A stretch of 64,000 nt of DNA from Mucilaginibacter pallidiroseus. GTDB lineage: Bacteria > Bacteroidota > Bacteroidia > Sphingobacteriales > Sphingobacteriaceae. A program made the translations under genes and the position numbers. The notes under the pieces are model-generated. The model searched no databases and was not told the DNA's origin. It was given only the letters and a program-made list of their open reading frames with translations. Location of the stretch: the NCBI RefSeq assembly GCF_007846085.1, contig NZ_VOEJ01000004.1:310001-374000 (forward strand). The letters are read 5' to 3'. Shown here piece by piece: positions 1 to 8,250 of this stretch (within the stretch, counting starts at the first letter, position 1; every line of letters begins with the position of its first letter).

Positions 1-237
1 AAAGCTGCTCTACATGTGCTTACCGAATGCCTGGCTCAGGAGTTTGCCGAAAAGGGTATTAAAGTTAATTGCCTTGCCTTGGGTTCGGCACAAACAGAAA
101 TGCTTGAGAAAGCCTTCCCTGGCTATGAGTCGCCGGTTATGGCATTTGAAATGGGTAAATATATTGCCGATTTTGCACTTACCGGGCATCGCTTCTTTAA
201 TGGTAAAATTTTACCGGTTGCGGTAACTACGCCTTAG
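1..237 (+). CDS. SDR-family oxidoreductase, C-terminal part
   Basis: The reading frame is open from base 1, so this is the last 78 residues of a gene that begins before the window. The visible protein starts KAALHVLTECLAQEF, the helix after the catalytic Tyr-x3-Lys of classical short-chain dehydrogenases; the first Lys may be the one after that pair. It continues with the strand and loop KVNCLALGSAQTEM, the usual place where the substrate loop begins. Family members are NAD(P)-dependent oxidoreductases. The Rossmann glycine motif lies outside the window, so the substrate cannot be guessed. A GTG at 16 is internal and not a credible start. Confidence 0.8.
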   Translation, partial: KAALHVLTECLAQEFAEKGIKVNCLALGSAQTEMLEKAFPGYESPVMAFEMGKYIADFALTGHRFFNGKILPVAVTTP

Positions 238-258
238 TTTCTTAAATAGAATAGTGTT

Positions 259-278
259 CCGTCCCTTTCAAGGGACGG
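259..278. terminator. hairpin after the SDR gene
   Basis: Perfect 8-bp inverted repeat (CCGTCCCT / AGGGACGG) with a 4-base loop, 21 bases after the SDR stop. There is no T-run, so it is a weak terminator candidate or an mRNA 3' end stabiliser. Confidence 0.4.
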
Positions 279-329
279 CAATGAAGCATTTGAAAAGGAA
301 CGACGATAAATTGATTGTAAATTTCATTG

Positions 330-349
330 CCGTTAGCTTTAGCTAACGG
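330..349. terminator. hairpin after the antiporter gene
   Basis: Perfect inverted repeat CCGTTAGC / GCTAACGG with a short loop, a few bases beyond the antiporter stop codon on the minus strand. No clear T-tract follows on either strand. With the hairpin at 259-278 it fills the gap between two convergent genes. Confidence 0.4.
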
Positions 350-352
350 TTA

Positions 353-1546
353 CTATACATTCTCAAATTCTTGTCTGGACGATCGCTTGGTGCTGAATAA
401 CCCGAGACTCATGATAATACTTGTACCTAATATTACAACAAATAATAAGCCTGTACCCAGCATGTGGATCTTGATATCTGCAGGCACGCTGTAGTAAAGC
501 AATACACTGATAAGGCCTCGTGGCACAATTACCAGTTCGGGCATCATAACTCCCTTTAAAACACCCTTCAGGTACACAAAGCGCACAAAGTAAATAATAA
601 GCAATACCAGACCGCCATTAACCAATACGGCAATTTCCTGCAGTTGGTAAACATTCATAGTATAGCCAAATACAATAAAAAAGAAGGTGCGCATAATAAA
701 GGCACTCTCGGCCGATAGCTGGAACAGTTGTTTAATATCCTTGCTTAGAGATGGATAGATAAATATCTTTTTGAACCAGTTGCCCGGGATCTGTTCGGCA
801 TTATTGAGGAAGAGCCCCAAGGCCAGCACAATAATCAGCGACGACAAATGGAACGACTGGCCAATGCTGTAAACCAATATCAGTATGGATATAATAAGGA
901 ATGACTTTATATGATGGGTAAGCCGCCCAATAAGGTAGAGGAGAAGCAAGCAAGAGCCAATGGCTACAAGTAATATCAGCGCAAGCTCGGCACCAAGCTT
1001 AGCAAACGATGATATGTTAATTTGCTTGTTGCTAAGCATAAAATTGAACAGCACAACCGTAAGTATATCCGAAAAGGATGACTCATAAATAATAAATTCT
1101 TTCTTTTCCTTACTCAGGCTTGATGCTGAGGGTATGGCAATTGCCGAGCTTACCACGCAAAAAGGTATAGCGTTTATAAAACAGCGGTATACGCTTTCGC
1201 CGCTTATATAACAAAATGCGGCTGTAATAAGTGCAGCCGTTACAAGCAGTATGGTAAGTGCCGATAGGAACGACTTTTTTATGACCGTGTTTTTGTCACT
1301 GCTATATTTAAGCTCGAGGGCACCTTCAAAAACAATCAGGATAAGGCCAAGCGTGCCCAGCGCAGGCAAAATAGTCTGAAAGTTGATGTTACGCCAGCCA
1401 AAATAATCGCTGGTAAGGCGAATGCCGATGCCCAAAAAAAGCAGTAATATCACCGACGGTATTTTGGTTTTACCGGCAATCAAATCAAACAGGTAAGAAA
1501 ATATCACCAGTCCGCTTAATATTATTAACGATGCGTATGTAGTCAA
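353..1546 (-). CDS. cation:proton antiporter (NhaP/CPA-type membrane protein)
   Basis: A 397-residue, strongly hydrophobic protein with about 10-12 membrane segments and the layout of the sodium/hydrogen exchanger domain. It has an early helix pair, then the stretch LILIVFEGALEL corresponding to the conserved exchanger helix, and ESSFSDILTVV where these transporters carry their ion-binding acidic residue. It should exchange Na+ or K+ for H+ at the inner membrane; ion specificity cannot be read. The frame opens with TTG (the codons read TTG ACT ACA TAC), with no better ATG nearby. A TAnnTTTG core lies 21 bases upstream. A short charged tail (KRSSRQEFENV) follows the last helix, and there is no regulatory TrkA domain. 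Convergent with the SDR gene. Confidence 0.85.
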   Translation of the reverse strand: MTTYASLIILSGLVIFSYLFDLIAGKTKIPSVILLLFLGIGIRLTSDYFGWRNINFQTILPALGTLGLILIVFEGALELKYSSDKNTVIKKSFLSALTILLVTAALITAAFCYISGESVYRCFINAIPFCVVSSAIAIPSASSLSKEKKEFIIYESSFSDILTVVLFNFMLSNKQINISSFAKLGAELALILLVAIGSCLLLLYLIGRLTHHIKSFLIISILILVYSIGQSFHLSSLIIVLALGLFLNNAEQIPGNWFKKIFIYPSLSKDIKQLFQLSAESAFIMRTFFFIVFGYTMNVYQLQEIAVLVNGGLVLLIIYFVRFVYLKGVLKGVMMPELVIVPRGLISVLLYYSVPADIKIHMLGTGLLFVVILGTSIIMSLGLFSTKRSSRQEFENV

Positions 1547-1567
1547 ACTATCTGCTTAAGTAAATAG

Positions 1568-1575
1568 CAAAGTTA
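1568..1575 (-). promoter_or_regulatory. TAACTTTG promoter core, antiporter gene
   Basis: On the minus strand this reads TAACTTTG, an exact match to the Bacteroidota -7 core TAnnTTTG. It sits 21 bases before the TTG start of the antiporter. A matching -33 TTTG is not evident. Confidence 0.5.
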
Positions 1576-1726
1576 AAACTATTTTTAACGAAGCCATTGT
1601 AACAACAGTAGCTTGTAAGCCCGCCGATATTCATTTATAAGTAATTTAAACCTTGTTGCGGTTATTTTACCAAACCGTGTATTTACAATTGCTGTTAGTA
1701 TTGATATTTGTTAAAAGAACATTATT

Positions 1727-2800
1727 ATGTCTCAACTATTTTCACCTATAACCATAAAAAGTTTAACGTTTAAAAATCGGATAGTAGTTTCGCCTATGTG
1801 CCAGTACTCTGCTGCCGACGGGTTTGCCAACAACTGGCACCTGGTGCATTTGGGTAGCCTTGCTGTAGGCGGCGCGGCGCTTTTAATTACCGAAGCGGCC
1901 GCGGTATCAGAAGATGGCCGTATATCATTTGCAGATATCGGTATTTGGAAAGACGAACATATTGCCAAGTTAAAAGAGATCACCACCTTTATTGAGGAGC
2001 AAGGCGCCATAGCCGGTATACAGCTGGCACACGCAGGCCGTAAAGCCAGCCACACCGAACCTTGGAACGGCAGCAAACAAATATTGCCGGCAGACAAGCA
2101 CGGCTGGGAAACGGTGTCTGCCAGCGCTGTGCCTTTCAGCCCGGATGAATTGCCGCCGCACGAGTTAGATAAGGCCGGAATCACACGTATTATAAACGAC
2201 TTCAAGGCCGCGGCCCTACGTGCTGTTGCAGCGGGCTTTAAAGTGGCCGAGGTGCATGGTGCGCATGGTTACCTGGTATCGCAATTTTTATCGCCGCTAA
2301 GTAACCGCCGAACTGATGAATATGGGGGATCTTTTGAGAACCGCATCAGGTTTTTAATTGAAGTGGTTGATGCCGTTAAAGAGGTTTGGCCGCAGGAGTA
2401 TCCGCTGTTTGTGCGCATATCTGCCACAGAATGGACCGAGGGCGGCTGGACAATAGAAGATTCTGTTGCGCTTGCCAAAGTTTTAAAAGACGATGGCGTG
2501 GATCTGGTTGACTGCTCATCGGGTGGTAATGTTCCCGGCGTACGCATTCCGCTTAAACCAGGCTACCAGGTGGATTTTGCAGAGACGGTAAAAAAGGAAG
2601 CAGGGGTGTTAACAGGTGCGGTTGGCTTGATAACCACACCACAGCAGGCCAATGAAATTATTGAGTCGGGCCAGGCAGATATGGTATTATTTGCCCGCGA
2701 AATGCTGCGCGACCCACATTTCCCGTTGCGTGCCGCTCATGAGGTAGGCCATGAAATTAAATGGCCCGTACAGTATGAACGTGCAAAATGGCGCGACTAA
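1727..2800 (+). CDS. NADH:flavin oxidoreductase, Old Yellow Enzyme (YqjM-like)
   Basis: A 357-residue FMN TIM-barrel ene-reductase. The N-terminus LFSPITIKSLTFKNRIVVSP followed by MCQYSA is typical of the YqjM/thermophilic-like subgroup, including the Cys that tunes FMN. The pair HAGRK near residue 104 and the long signature around 175-205 (VHGAHGYLVSQFLSP, then SNRRTDEYGGSFENR) mark the substrate- and FMN-binding core. These enzymes reduce activated C=C bonds in enals, enones or nitro compounds with NADPH and act in the cytosol. The length fits the subgroup. It is monocistronic, transcribed divergently from the antiporter, with OsmC 140 bases downstream; a role in electrophile or oxidative stress is plausible but inferred. 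Confidence 0.93.
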   Translation: MSQLFSPITIKSLTFKNRIVVSPMCQYSAADGFANNWHLVHLGSLAVGGAALLITEAAAVSEDGRISFADIGIWKDEHIAKLKEITTFIEEQGAIAGIQLAHAGRKASHTEPWNGSKQILPADKHGWETVSASAVPFSPDELPPHELDKAGITRIINDFKAAALRAVAAGFKVAEVHGAHGYLVSQFLSPLSNRRTDEYGGSFENRIRFLIEVVDAVKEVWPQEYPLFVRISATEWTEGGWTIEDSVALAKVLKDDGVDLVDCSSGGNVPGVRIPLKPGYQVDFAETVKKEAGVLTGAVGLITTPQQANEIIESGQADMVLFAREMLRDPHFPLRAAHEVGHEIKWPVQYERAKWRD

Positions 2801-2941
2801 GTGATGAAAATCTATCGTAAGATATAAGTCTTCCCATGCAGTAAACGCAATCGGAATAAATTAATTTATTCCTTAACACGTATTATTTTATTACAACACA
2901 ACATATTATTACTTTCGTTATAAACTCAAAACAATAAACTT

Positions 2942-3361
2942 ATGAAACGTACAGCAAATGCACATTGGAATGGTACTTTACAAGACGGTAAAGGCGAAAT
3001 AACTACCCAAAGCACTATTCTTAACAACACACAATATTCATTTAAAACCCGCTTTGCCGATGGCATTGGCACCAATCCGGAAGAGCTTATTGCTGCTGCA
3101 CATGCAGGCTGCTTTACCATGGCCGTTGGAGCGGCTTTAACACAGGCCGGTTTTACCCCTGGTGATTTAACTACCGATGCTATCCTTGATTTGGATATGC
3201 AGGCGTTAGAGATTAAAGGTATTCACCTGGAGCTTAAAGCATCAGCTATTGATGGTGTTGATGAGGCTAAATTTAAAGAAGTGGCCGAAGGTGCAAAAGC
3301 AGGCTGCATTGTATCTAAAGCACTTAGCGTGCCTATTACCTTAAATGTTACTTATGCATAA
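2942..3361 (+). CDS. OsmC-family peroxiredoxin
   Basis: A 139-residue OsmC/Ohr-fold protein. The two redox cysteines are present in normal contexts: C57 in AAHAGCFTMAV and C122 in KAGCIVSKAL. N-terminal residues KRTANAHWNGTLQDGKGEI match the OsmC subgroup rather than Ohr. Such proteins reduce organic hydroperoxides in the cytosol using lipoylated or thiol reductants. The motif TACTTTCG at about 2909-2916, close to the TAnnTTTG core, could be its promoter. A strong terminator follows, so it is probably a single-gene transcript. Confidence 0.93.
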   Translation: MKRTANAHWNGTLQDGKGEITTQSTILNNTQYSFKTRFADGIGTNPEELIAAAHAGCFTMAVGAALTQAGFTPGDLTTDAILDLDMQALEIKGIHLELKASAIDGVDEAKFKEVAEGAKAGCIVSKALSVPITLNVTYA

Positions 3362-3383
3362 TAATATCGCTAAATAATTGTTT

Positions 3384-3423
3384 AACAAAGCGATGGCCCA
3401 AAACCATCGCTTTGTTGTTTTTA
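3384..3423 (+). terminator. intrinsic terminator after osmC-like gene
   Basis: A perfect 13-bp stem (AACAAAGCGATGG / CCATCGCTTTGTT) with a 7-base loop, followed by GTTGTTTTTAG-type T-rich sequence. It lies 23 bases after the OsmC stop codon. Confidence 0.85.
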
Positions 3424-3442
3424 GCTACCTGATTAAATAAAT

Positions 3443-4036
3443 ATGGGCAATCGCTTCCTTAATCGTATATCTGCCACACTTGTGGTTACCTTGGTAATTG
3501 CAGGTTTTTTGGTGTTCCTGTTCTTTTATATCAAGCATGAATTTACCACAACCCGCACTGAGGTCAATGATGATGTGATGATATCGCGCATTGTATCAAT
3601 GGGTAAGCTTGAGCTGGTAAAATACTCCATGAAGGATGTGGTAGAGAAGAAAGAATTGCACATGATCATTCCCGACTCGCGCGTTTTGTTTGTTGCCGTT
3701 GGCGAGGTTACAGCCTGTATCGACCTAACAAAGGTGCGCAAGGACGACATTGTGCAGCAGGGCAAAGACAGCGTTGTGGTTACCCTGCCCAAACCCGAGA
3801 TATGTTACGTAAAACTTGATCATGGTAAGTCAAAAGTGTATGACGTATCGGGCGTTTGGTTTGCCGATAAGTCCAAGCAAATGGTGGAAGACGTTTATAA
3901 AATTGCCGAACAGAAAATGCTTGCAGGCGCAAAAGAGCAGGATATTTTAGGCAAGGCGCAGCAAAATGCGGCACTTATATTTAAGCCATTTTTAGAAAAC
4001 GTATCAGGAAAAAAAGTAACCCTGCAGTATAAGTAA
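3443..4036 (+). CDS. DUF4230 domain-containing protein
   Basis: A 197-residue protein with one N-terminal membrane anchor (about residues 10-31, ATLVVTLVIAGFLVFLFFYI). The rest is a soluble domain with the DUF4230 pattern: a conserved VSMGKLELVKYSM strand, then a central FVAVGEVTACIDLTKV segment and the closing VTLPKPEICYVKLD strand. The domain is predicted to face the periplasm. Its function is unknown. It sits between an OsmC terminator and an M16 protease pair, with 64 bases before the first protease gene, so co-transcription with the proteases is possible. Confidence 0.8.
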   Translation: MGNRFLNRISATLVVTLVIAGFLVFLFFYIKHEFTTTRTEVNDDVMISRIVSMGKLELVKYSMKDVVEKKELHMIIPDSRVLFVAVGEVTACIDLTKVRKDDIVQQGKDSVVVTLPKPEICYVKLDHGKSKVYDVSGVWFADKSKQMVEDVYKIAEQKMLAGAKEQDILGKAQQNAALIFKPFLENVSGKKVTLQYK

Positions 4037-4100
4037 AGGGTTTTTGTTATTGTTTAATTATAGCGATATATTTATGCAGTTTATTACTTAAACCATAAAT

Positions 4101-5480
4101 ATGACCCCGAAACTTATTAAACTATTAACATTGGGTGCAGCCGGCGTTTTATGCTCCCTGAGTGCACTTGCCCAGCCAAGGTTACCGCAAGGTTATTTTT
4201 GGAAAAAACTTCCCAACGGGCTAGAGGTAGTTGTTATCGAGAACACCAAAGTTCCGCTTACTACCATTGAGGTTGCTGTTAAAAACGGTGCTTATACCGA
4301 AGGCCGCGAGTACAGTGGCCTATCGCACCTTTTCGAACACATGTTTTTCAAGGCTAATAAAGACTATCCCGACCAGGAAAAGTTTTTGAAACGCACGCAG
4401 GAACTTGGCGCGATCTGGAACGGCACCACCGGCAACGAGCGCGTAAACTATTATTTTACAGTTGGTAAGGATAGCCTTGATGCCGGGCTAAAATTGATGA
4501 ATGCTTCTATCCGCTTCCCGATATACAAAGAGGAAGATATGAAAAAGGAGCGCCCTGTGGTTGACGGTGAATTTCAGCGTAACGAAAGCAGCCCGGGTTT
4601 TCAATTGTATTACGAGGCCAGCAAAAGGCTTTGGGGTGATTTAATAACCCGCAAAATGCCAATCGGTATTCACGAAGTGATCAATACCGCCACACCCGAA
4701 AAAATGATGATCATCAAGGGTAAATATTATCACCCTAACAATAGCCTGCTTATTATTTGCGGCGATATAAAACATGAGGACGGCTTTAAAAAAGCGGAAA
4801 ACATTTTTGGCGACTGGCCAAACAGCGGTTTCGACCCGCATGTAAAATACCCTATACCTGATTTTGCACCACTCACCAAAAACGAAGTTTTTGTGAAGGA
4901 AATGAGCATTGCCAGGACACCGTTTATGATGTACGCCTGGCAAGGGCCTGCCTACACAAGAGATTCGGCCTCAACGGTGGCTGCCGATGTGTTTTCATAC
5001 ATCGTAAGTTTAAACTCTTCAAAATTTCAGCAGGCGCTGGTTGATAAAGGGTTGGCATCATCAGCAAGCCTTAGTTACACCACAAGCCACTACACGGGCG
5101 ACATCAGCATATTTGTAGTGCCTAATCCCAATAAGCTAAAGGAGTGCCACGAGGAAGTGCTTAACCAGATTAAGCAATGGGGTAACCCGGCTTACTTTAC
5201 CGATGAGCAACTTGCCGATGCGAAAGCTATATTACTGCGTGAGCATAGCCGCCAAATGGAAAAACCATCGTCGCTGCCATCGCAACTGAGTTTTCAATGG
5301 TGCAGTACATCGTTAGATTACTATACCGACCTTACCGACAACTACCAAAAAGTGACCCGCGCAGATATTGCTAAATATCTTAAAACCTACATTGTAGGTA
5401 AGCCAATGGTGGCAGGTATGATATTAACGCCCGAGATGAGTAAACAGGTAAATGCAGCATCATTTTTTGTGGTTAAATAA
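4101..5480 (+). CDS. M16 (insulinase/pitrilysin) zinc protease, catalytic subunit
   Basis: A 459-residue protein with an N-terminal signal peptide ending near ALAQ (residue 25). The inverted zinc motif HxxEH is seen as HLFEH at residues 76-80, and a likely third ligand is Glu157 in VVDGEFQRNE. An M16 C-terminal-type domain occupies about residues 200-400. It should be secreted to the periplasm and cut short peptides inside a clamshell formed with a partner. The next gene encodes an M16 protein without the zinc motif, starting 16 bases after this stop, which is the usual two-subunit arrangement. Substrate unknown. Confidence 0.9.
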   Translation: MTPKLIKLLTLGAAGVLCSLSALAQPRLPQGYFWKKLPNGLEVVVIENTKVPLTTIEVAVKNGAYTEGREYSGLSHLFEHMFFKANKDYPDQEKFLKRTQELGAIWNGTTGNERVNYYFTVGKDSLDAGLKLMNASIRFPIYKEEDMKKERPVVDGEFQRNESSPGFQLYYEASKRLWGDLITRKMPIGIHEVINTATPEKMMIIKGKYYHPNNSLLIICGDIKHEDGFKKAENIFGDWPNSGFDPHVKYPIPDFAPLTKNEVFVKEMSIARTPFMMYAWQGPAYTRDSASTVAADVFSYIVSLNSSKFQQALVDKGLASSASLSYTTSHYTGDISIFVVPNPNKLKECHEEVLNQIKQWGNPAYFTDEQLADAKAILLREHSRQMEKPSSLPSQLSFQWCSTSLDYYTDLTDNYQKVTRADIAKYLKTYIVGKPMVAGMILTPEMSKQVNAASFFVVK

Positions 5481-5496
5481 ATCAAGACAGAGCAAC

Positions 5497-6828
5497 ATGA
5501 AAAAATATATATATGTAATGTTTATGGCTGCTGCAACGGGTTTTATTAGCCCTGCATTTGCCCAACAAAAAGCCTATGAAACAACGGTTGATGGGGTTAA
5601 GGTAATTGTGCAACCAAGTGGTAACGATATTGTAGAGATACAAGCCGTTATAAAAGGAGGGGTTGCCAACTACCCTGCTACCAAAATGGGTATCGAATCT
5701 ATGGCCATGACCGCACTTACCGAATGCGGTACATTAAAGCACGATAAGAACGCCTTTAAAAATCAACTCGAAAAAATCAGCGCCTCTGTTTATGGGATTA
5801 CCAACAAAAACTATTCGGTTATTAAGCTAAATTGTATTAAAAGCGATTTTGATACCGCATGGCCTTTATATGTTGAAGCGGTAACCATCCCGGCGTTTGA
5901 TGCAAAGGAGTTTGAGCGCATTAAACAAGACGCTGTTACCAACTTAAAAGCCAGCGACTCGAACCCCGATGTAGCAATTGACAAATATGCCGACAAAATA
6001 GCTTTTGCAGGCCGCGATTATGCAAAGGATCCTGAAGGCACGCCGGAAATCATAGCAAAACTAACCGCTGCCGAAACCAAGGCTTACTACCAATCGGTAC
6101 TTACCCGCTCACGTATGCTGATTGTGGTAGTGGCTGATCTTGACAAAGAAACCATTGAAGCTAAAGTAAAGGGCTTGCTTGCTAATATTAAGCAAGGCAC
6201 GCCTTTCGAAATGAAGAAGTCGTTTTTCAGGGTGTACAAAAACACGTTCTCGTCCGAGAATCGTGAGTTGGCTACCAATTATGTAGAAGGCATAACTAGC
6301 GGTCCGGCTCCTGGTACGCCGGATTTTGATGCCTTTAACGTTGCTATGCGTATTTTTGCCGATAAGCACTTTCTTGACGTACGCACAAATAACGGCTTGT
6401 CGTATGCGCCGCAATCATGGTTCAGCGTAGGGTCTACATCTGCAGCAAGGTTTTCGGTTTCAACTACCGATCCTAATAAATACATTGCCGTGTTTGATAA
6501 ACTGGTTGATAGGATAAAAACGCAAGGCTTTAGCGCGGCAGATGTTGCCAATATGAAAGTTACTTACCTAACGGGGTTTTACTATAAAAACGAAACCAAT
6601 AGCGCACAGGCCTCATCAATAGTGTCAAACCAGGTGCTTCACAATAACTGGAAACGCTCATTAACCCTTGCCGAAGATGTTAAGAAATTGACACCCGAGC
6701 AGGTTAGCGATGCCTTCCGTAAATACATTGGCAATATTGTTTGGGTATACCAAGGCGATACCAAAAAGGTAAACCCGGTGCTATTTACAAACGGCCTCAA
6801 CAAAGGCGACTCACCGGTTAAGAATTAG
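5497..6828 (+). CDS. M16-family protein, non-catalytic partner
   Basis: A 443-residue protein when begun at the ATG at 5497, which opens a clean signal peptide (MKKYIYVMFMAAATGFIS ending PAFAQ). A longer frame from 5452 would overlap the upstream gene and hide the signal, so it is rejected. The fold is M16, but the segment equivalent to HxxEH reads MGIESMAMTALTE, so no zinc site is present. Family knowledge makes this the regulatory or chamber-completing half of a heterodimer with the preceding catalytic protein. The pair is closely spaced and certainly looks like an operon; a terminator follows at 6900. Confidence 0.88.
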   Translation: MKKYIYVMFMAAATGFISPAFAQQKAYETTVDGVKVIVQPSGNDIVEIQAVIKGGVANYPATKMGIESMAMTALTECGTLKHDKNAFKNQLEKISASVYGITNKNYSVIKLNCIKSDFDTAWPLYVEAVTIPAFDAKEFERIKQDAVTNLKASDSNPDVAIDKYADKIAFAGRDYAKDPEGTPEIIAKLTAAETKAYYQSVLTRSRMLIVVVADLDKETIEAKVKGLLANIKQGTPFEMKKSFFRVYKNTFSSENRELATNYVEGITSGPAPGTPDFDAFNVAMRIFADKHFLDVRTNNGLSYAPQSWFSVGSTSAARFSVSTTDPNKYIAVFDKLVDRIKTQGFSAADVANMKVTYLTGFYYKNETNSAQASSIVSNQVLHNNWKRSLTLAEDVKKLTPEQVSDAFRKYIGNIVWVYQGDTKKVNPVLFTNGLNKGDSPVKN

Positions 6829-6834
6829 TTTATA

Positions 6835-6897
6835 GTAGATAGATCATGGTCAATGGTTCATAGATCATAGAATAGAATATAGTCCATGGTCCCTAGA
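6835..6897. repeat. low-complexity spacer built from repeated short words
   Basis: The intergenic tract is made of reused words such as ATAGATCAT, ATGGTC and ATGGTTC in varying order, with no coding potential. Similar word-shuffled spacers occur at 15740-15775, 22812-22892 and 23512-23585. Confidence 0.5.
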
Positions 6898-6899
6898 TT

Positions 6900-6948
6900 A
6901 AAGCCGGATTCTGTTATGCTTTGCGTAGTGGGATCCGGCTTTTTTTTG
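6900..6948 (+). terminator. intrinsic terminator after M16 pair
   Basis: 10-bp arms AAAGCCGGAT / ATCCGGCTTT separated by 23 bases and followed by eight Ts. It ends the M16 operon; the minus-strand AI-2E gene stops 49 bases further on. Confidence 0.75.
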
Positions 6949-6996
6949 TGTCAAAATAAAACAAAGACTTATCGATGCAAAATCGGCCCCAATGAC

Positions 6997-8124
6997 CTAA
7001 TCAACCTTCTTCTGCTCATGCGTTGGCAGTACGGCTTTACGTTTGTTGCGGTTGCGCCACATTTCGCCCATATGGTGGGTGGGCACGTTGTCGCCAAGTA
7101 ATTTGCCCCAGGGCTTAAGGTCGTCTATGCGATCAAAAACGATTTTAATAACCGCCACAAATGGGATGGATAAAAACATGCCCGATACGCCCCAAAGCTG
7201 GTTGCCAAGCAGCACAACGATGATAGACATCAACGCGTTTATCTGCACTTTTGATGATACAATGCGCGGCACCAGGATATTGTTATCAATAAACTGGATG
7301 ACGATGTAGGCGATAACCACGCCTAACTGAGTGGAGTAACCATCTTTAGTAACGGTAGCCATAAGCACCGGCAACGCAATGGCAATAATACCGCCCAGGT
7401 AGGGTATAAGATTAAGTATGGCGCCAATACTACCTATTAGTATGGCGTATTTAACACCAAGTAATAAAAGCGCAATTGAATTCATGACGGCTACAATAAT
7501 CATTTCGATAAGCAGGCCTACAATGTAGCTTTGTATGGCACTCTTAGTTTCGCCCAGCACATCACTTACCTTTTTGGAGTTTTCTTCTGCAAATACCTCA
7601 AAAAGAAAGTTGAGGATAAGTGTTTTGTAGTACAGCATTAAAAAGATATAGACAGGCAGCAGAAAAACTACCGATAATGTACTTAAAACGCTGTTTACGG
7701 TACGGCCCACCATAGCCTGACTGTTGTCTAAAGCATCGTGCACCATTTGGTCCTGCTTTGTAATAGCTACCCCGAAGGTTTGCTGGATCCAGCCTTTAAG
7801 GTTTATGGTGATATCACCAAGCTTTTGCTTAAGCATAGGCAGCGAATCGCCGAATTGGATGATTTGAGTGGAAAGAAAATAAAATACGGTGGCTACAAAT
7901 AATATCATTATAGCCATAGCTATAATAATGGATAATATCTTAGGTACTTTGTGCTGCTGCAGGCGGTTGCAAAGCGGGTTAAGCAATACCGCCAAAAACG
8001 CCGCAAACGCCAATGGTACCATAATATCTGCGAGTGTTGCCAGTACATATACCAGCAATATCAACCCAAAAAGTACAACAGTGCTCTGCATGTAAAAAGG
8101 CTGATCTTTTATTTTAATACCCAT
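6997..8124 (-). CDS. AI-2E family (PerM/UPF0118) transporter
   Basis: A 375-residue membrane protein with the AI-2E/PerM layout: two hairpins near the N-terminus (LFGLILLVYVLATLADIMVP), a long amphipathic soluble stretch around residues 65-145, then five to six further helices. The last part contains the family hallmarks LNLIPYLGGIIAIALP and VSGMFLSIPFVAVIKIV. Members have been linked to export of autoinducer-2 or, for others, to Na+(Li+)/H+ exchange, so the substrate cannot be assigned. The basic tail ends GEMWRNRNKRKAVLP. Single gene, convergent with the M16 pair. Confidence 0.88.
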   Translation of the reverse strand: MGIKIKDQPFYMQSTVVLFGLILLVYVLATLADIMVPLAFAAFLAVLLNPLCNRLQQHKVPKILSIIIAMAIMILFVATVFYFLSTQIIQFGDSLPMLKQKLGDITINLKGWIQQTFGVAITKQDQMVHDALDNSQAMVGRTVNSVLSTLSVVFLLPVYIFLMLYYKTLILNFLFEVFAEENSKKVSDVLGETKSAIQSYIVGLLIEMIIVAVMNSIALLLLGVKYAILIGSIGAILNLIPYLGGIIAIALPVLMATVTKDGYSTQLGVVIAYIVIQFIDNNILVPRIVSSKVQINALMSIIVVLLGNQLWGVSGMFLSIPFVAVIKIVFDRIDDLKPWGKLLGDNVPTHHMGEMWRNRNKRKAVLPTHEQKKVD

Positions 8125-8198
8125 GTAGTTGTGTTTTCATATAAACACTAAGGTATTTAAGGCGGCAATTGTTTTAAGTATGGTTTACAAGATGCAAA

Positions 8199-8231
8199 TA
8201 AAAAAAGCGCCTGTAAATCAGGCGCTTTTGC
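8199..8231 (-). terminator. intrinsic terminator of glyS
   Basis: Stem AAAAGCGCCTG / CAGGCGCTTTT with a TAAAT loop. Read on the minus strand it ends in a run of Ts (7 As on the plus strand at about 8199-8206). It lies about 20 bases after the glyS stop. Confidence 0.85.
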
Positions 8232-8250
8232 AATGTTGCTTAACAATATT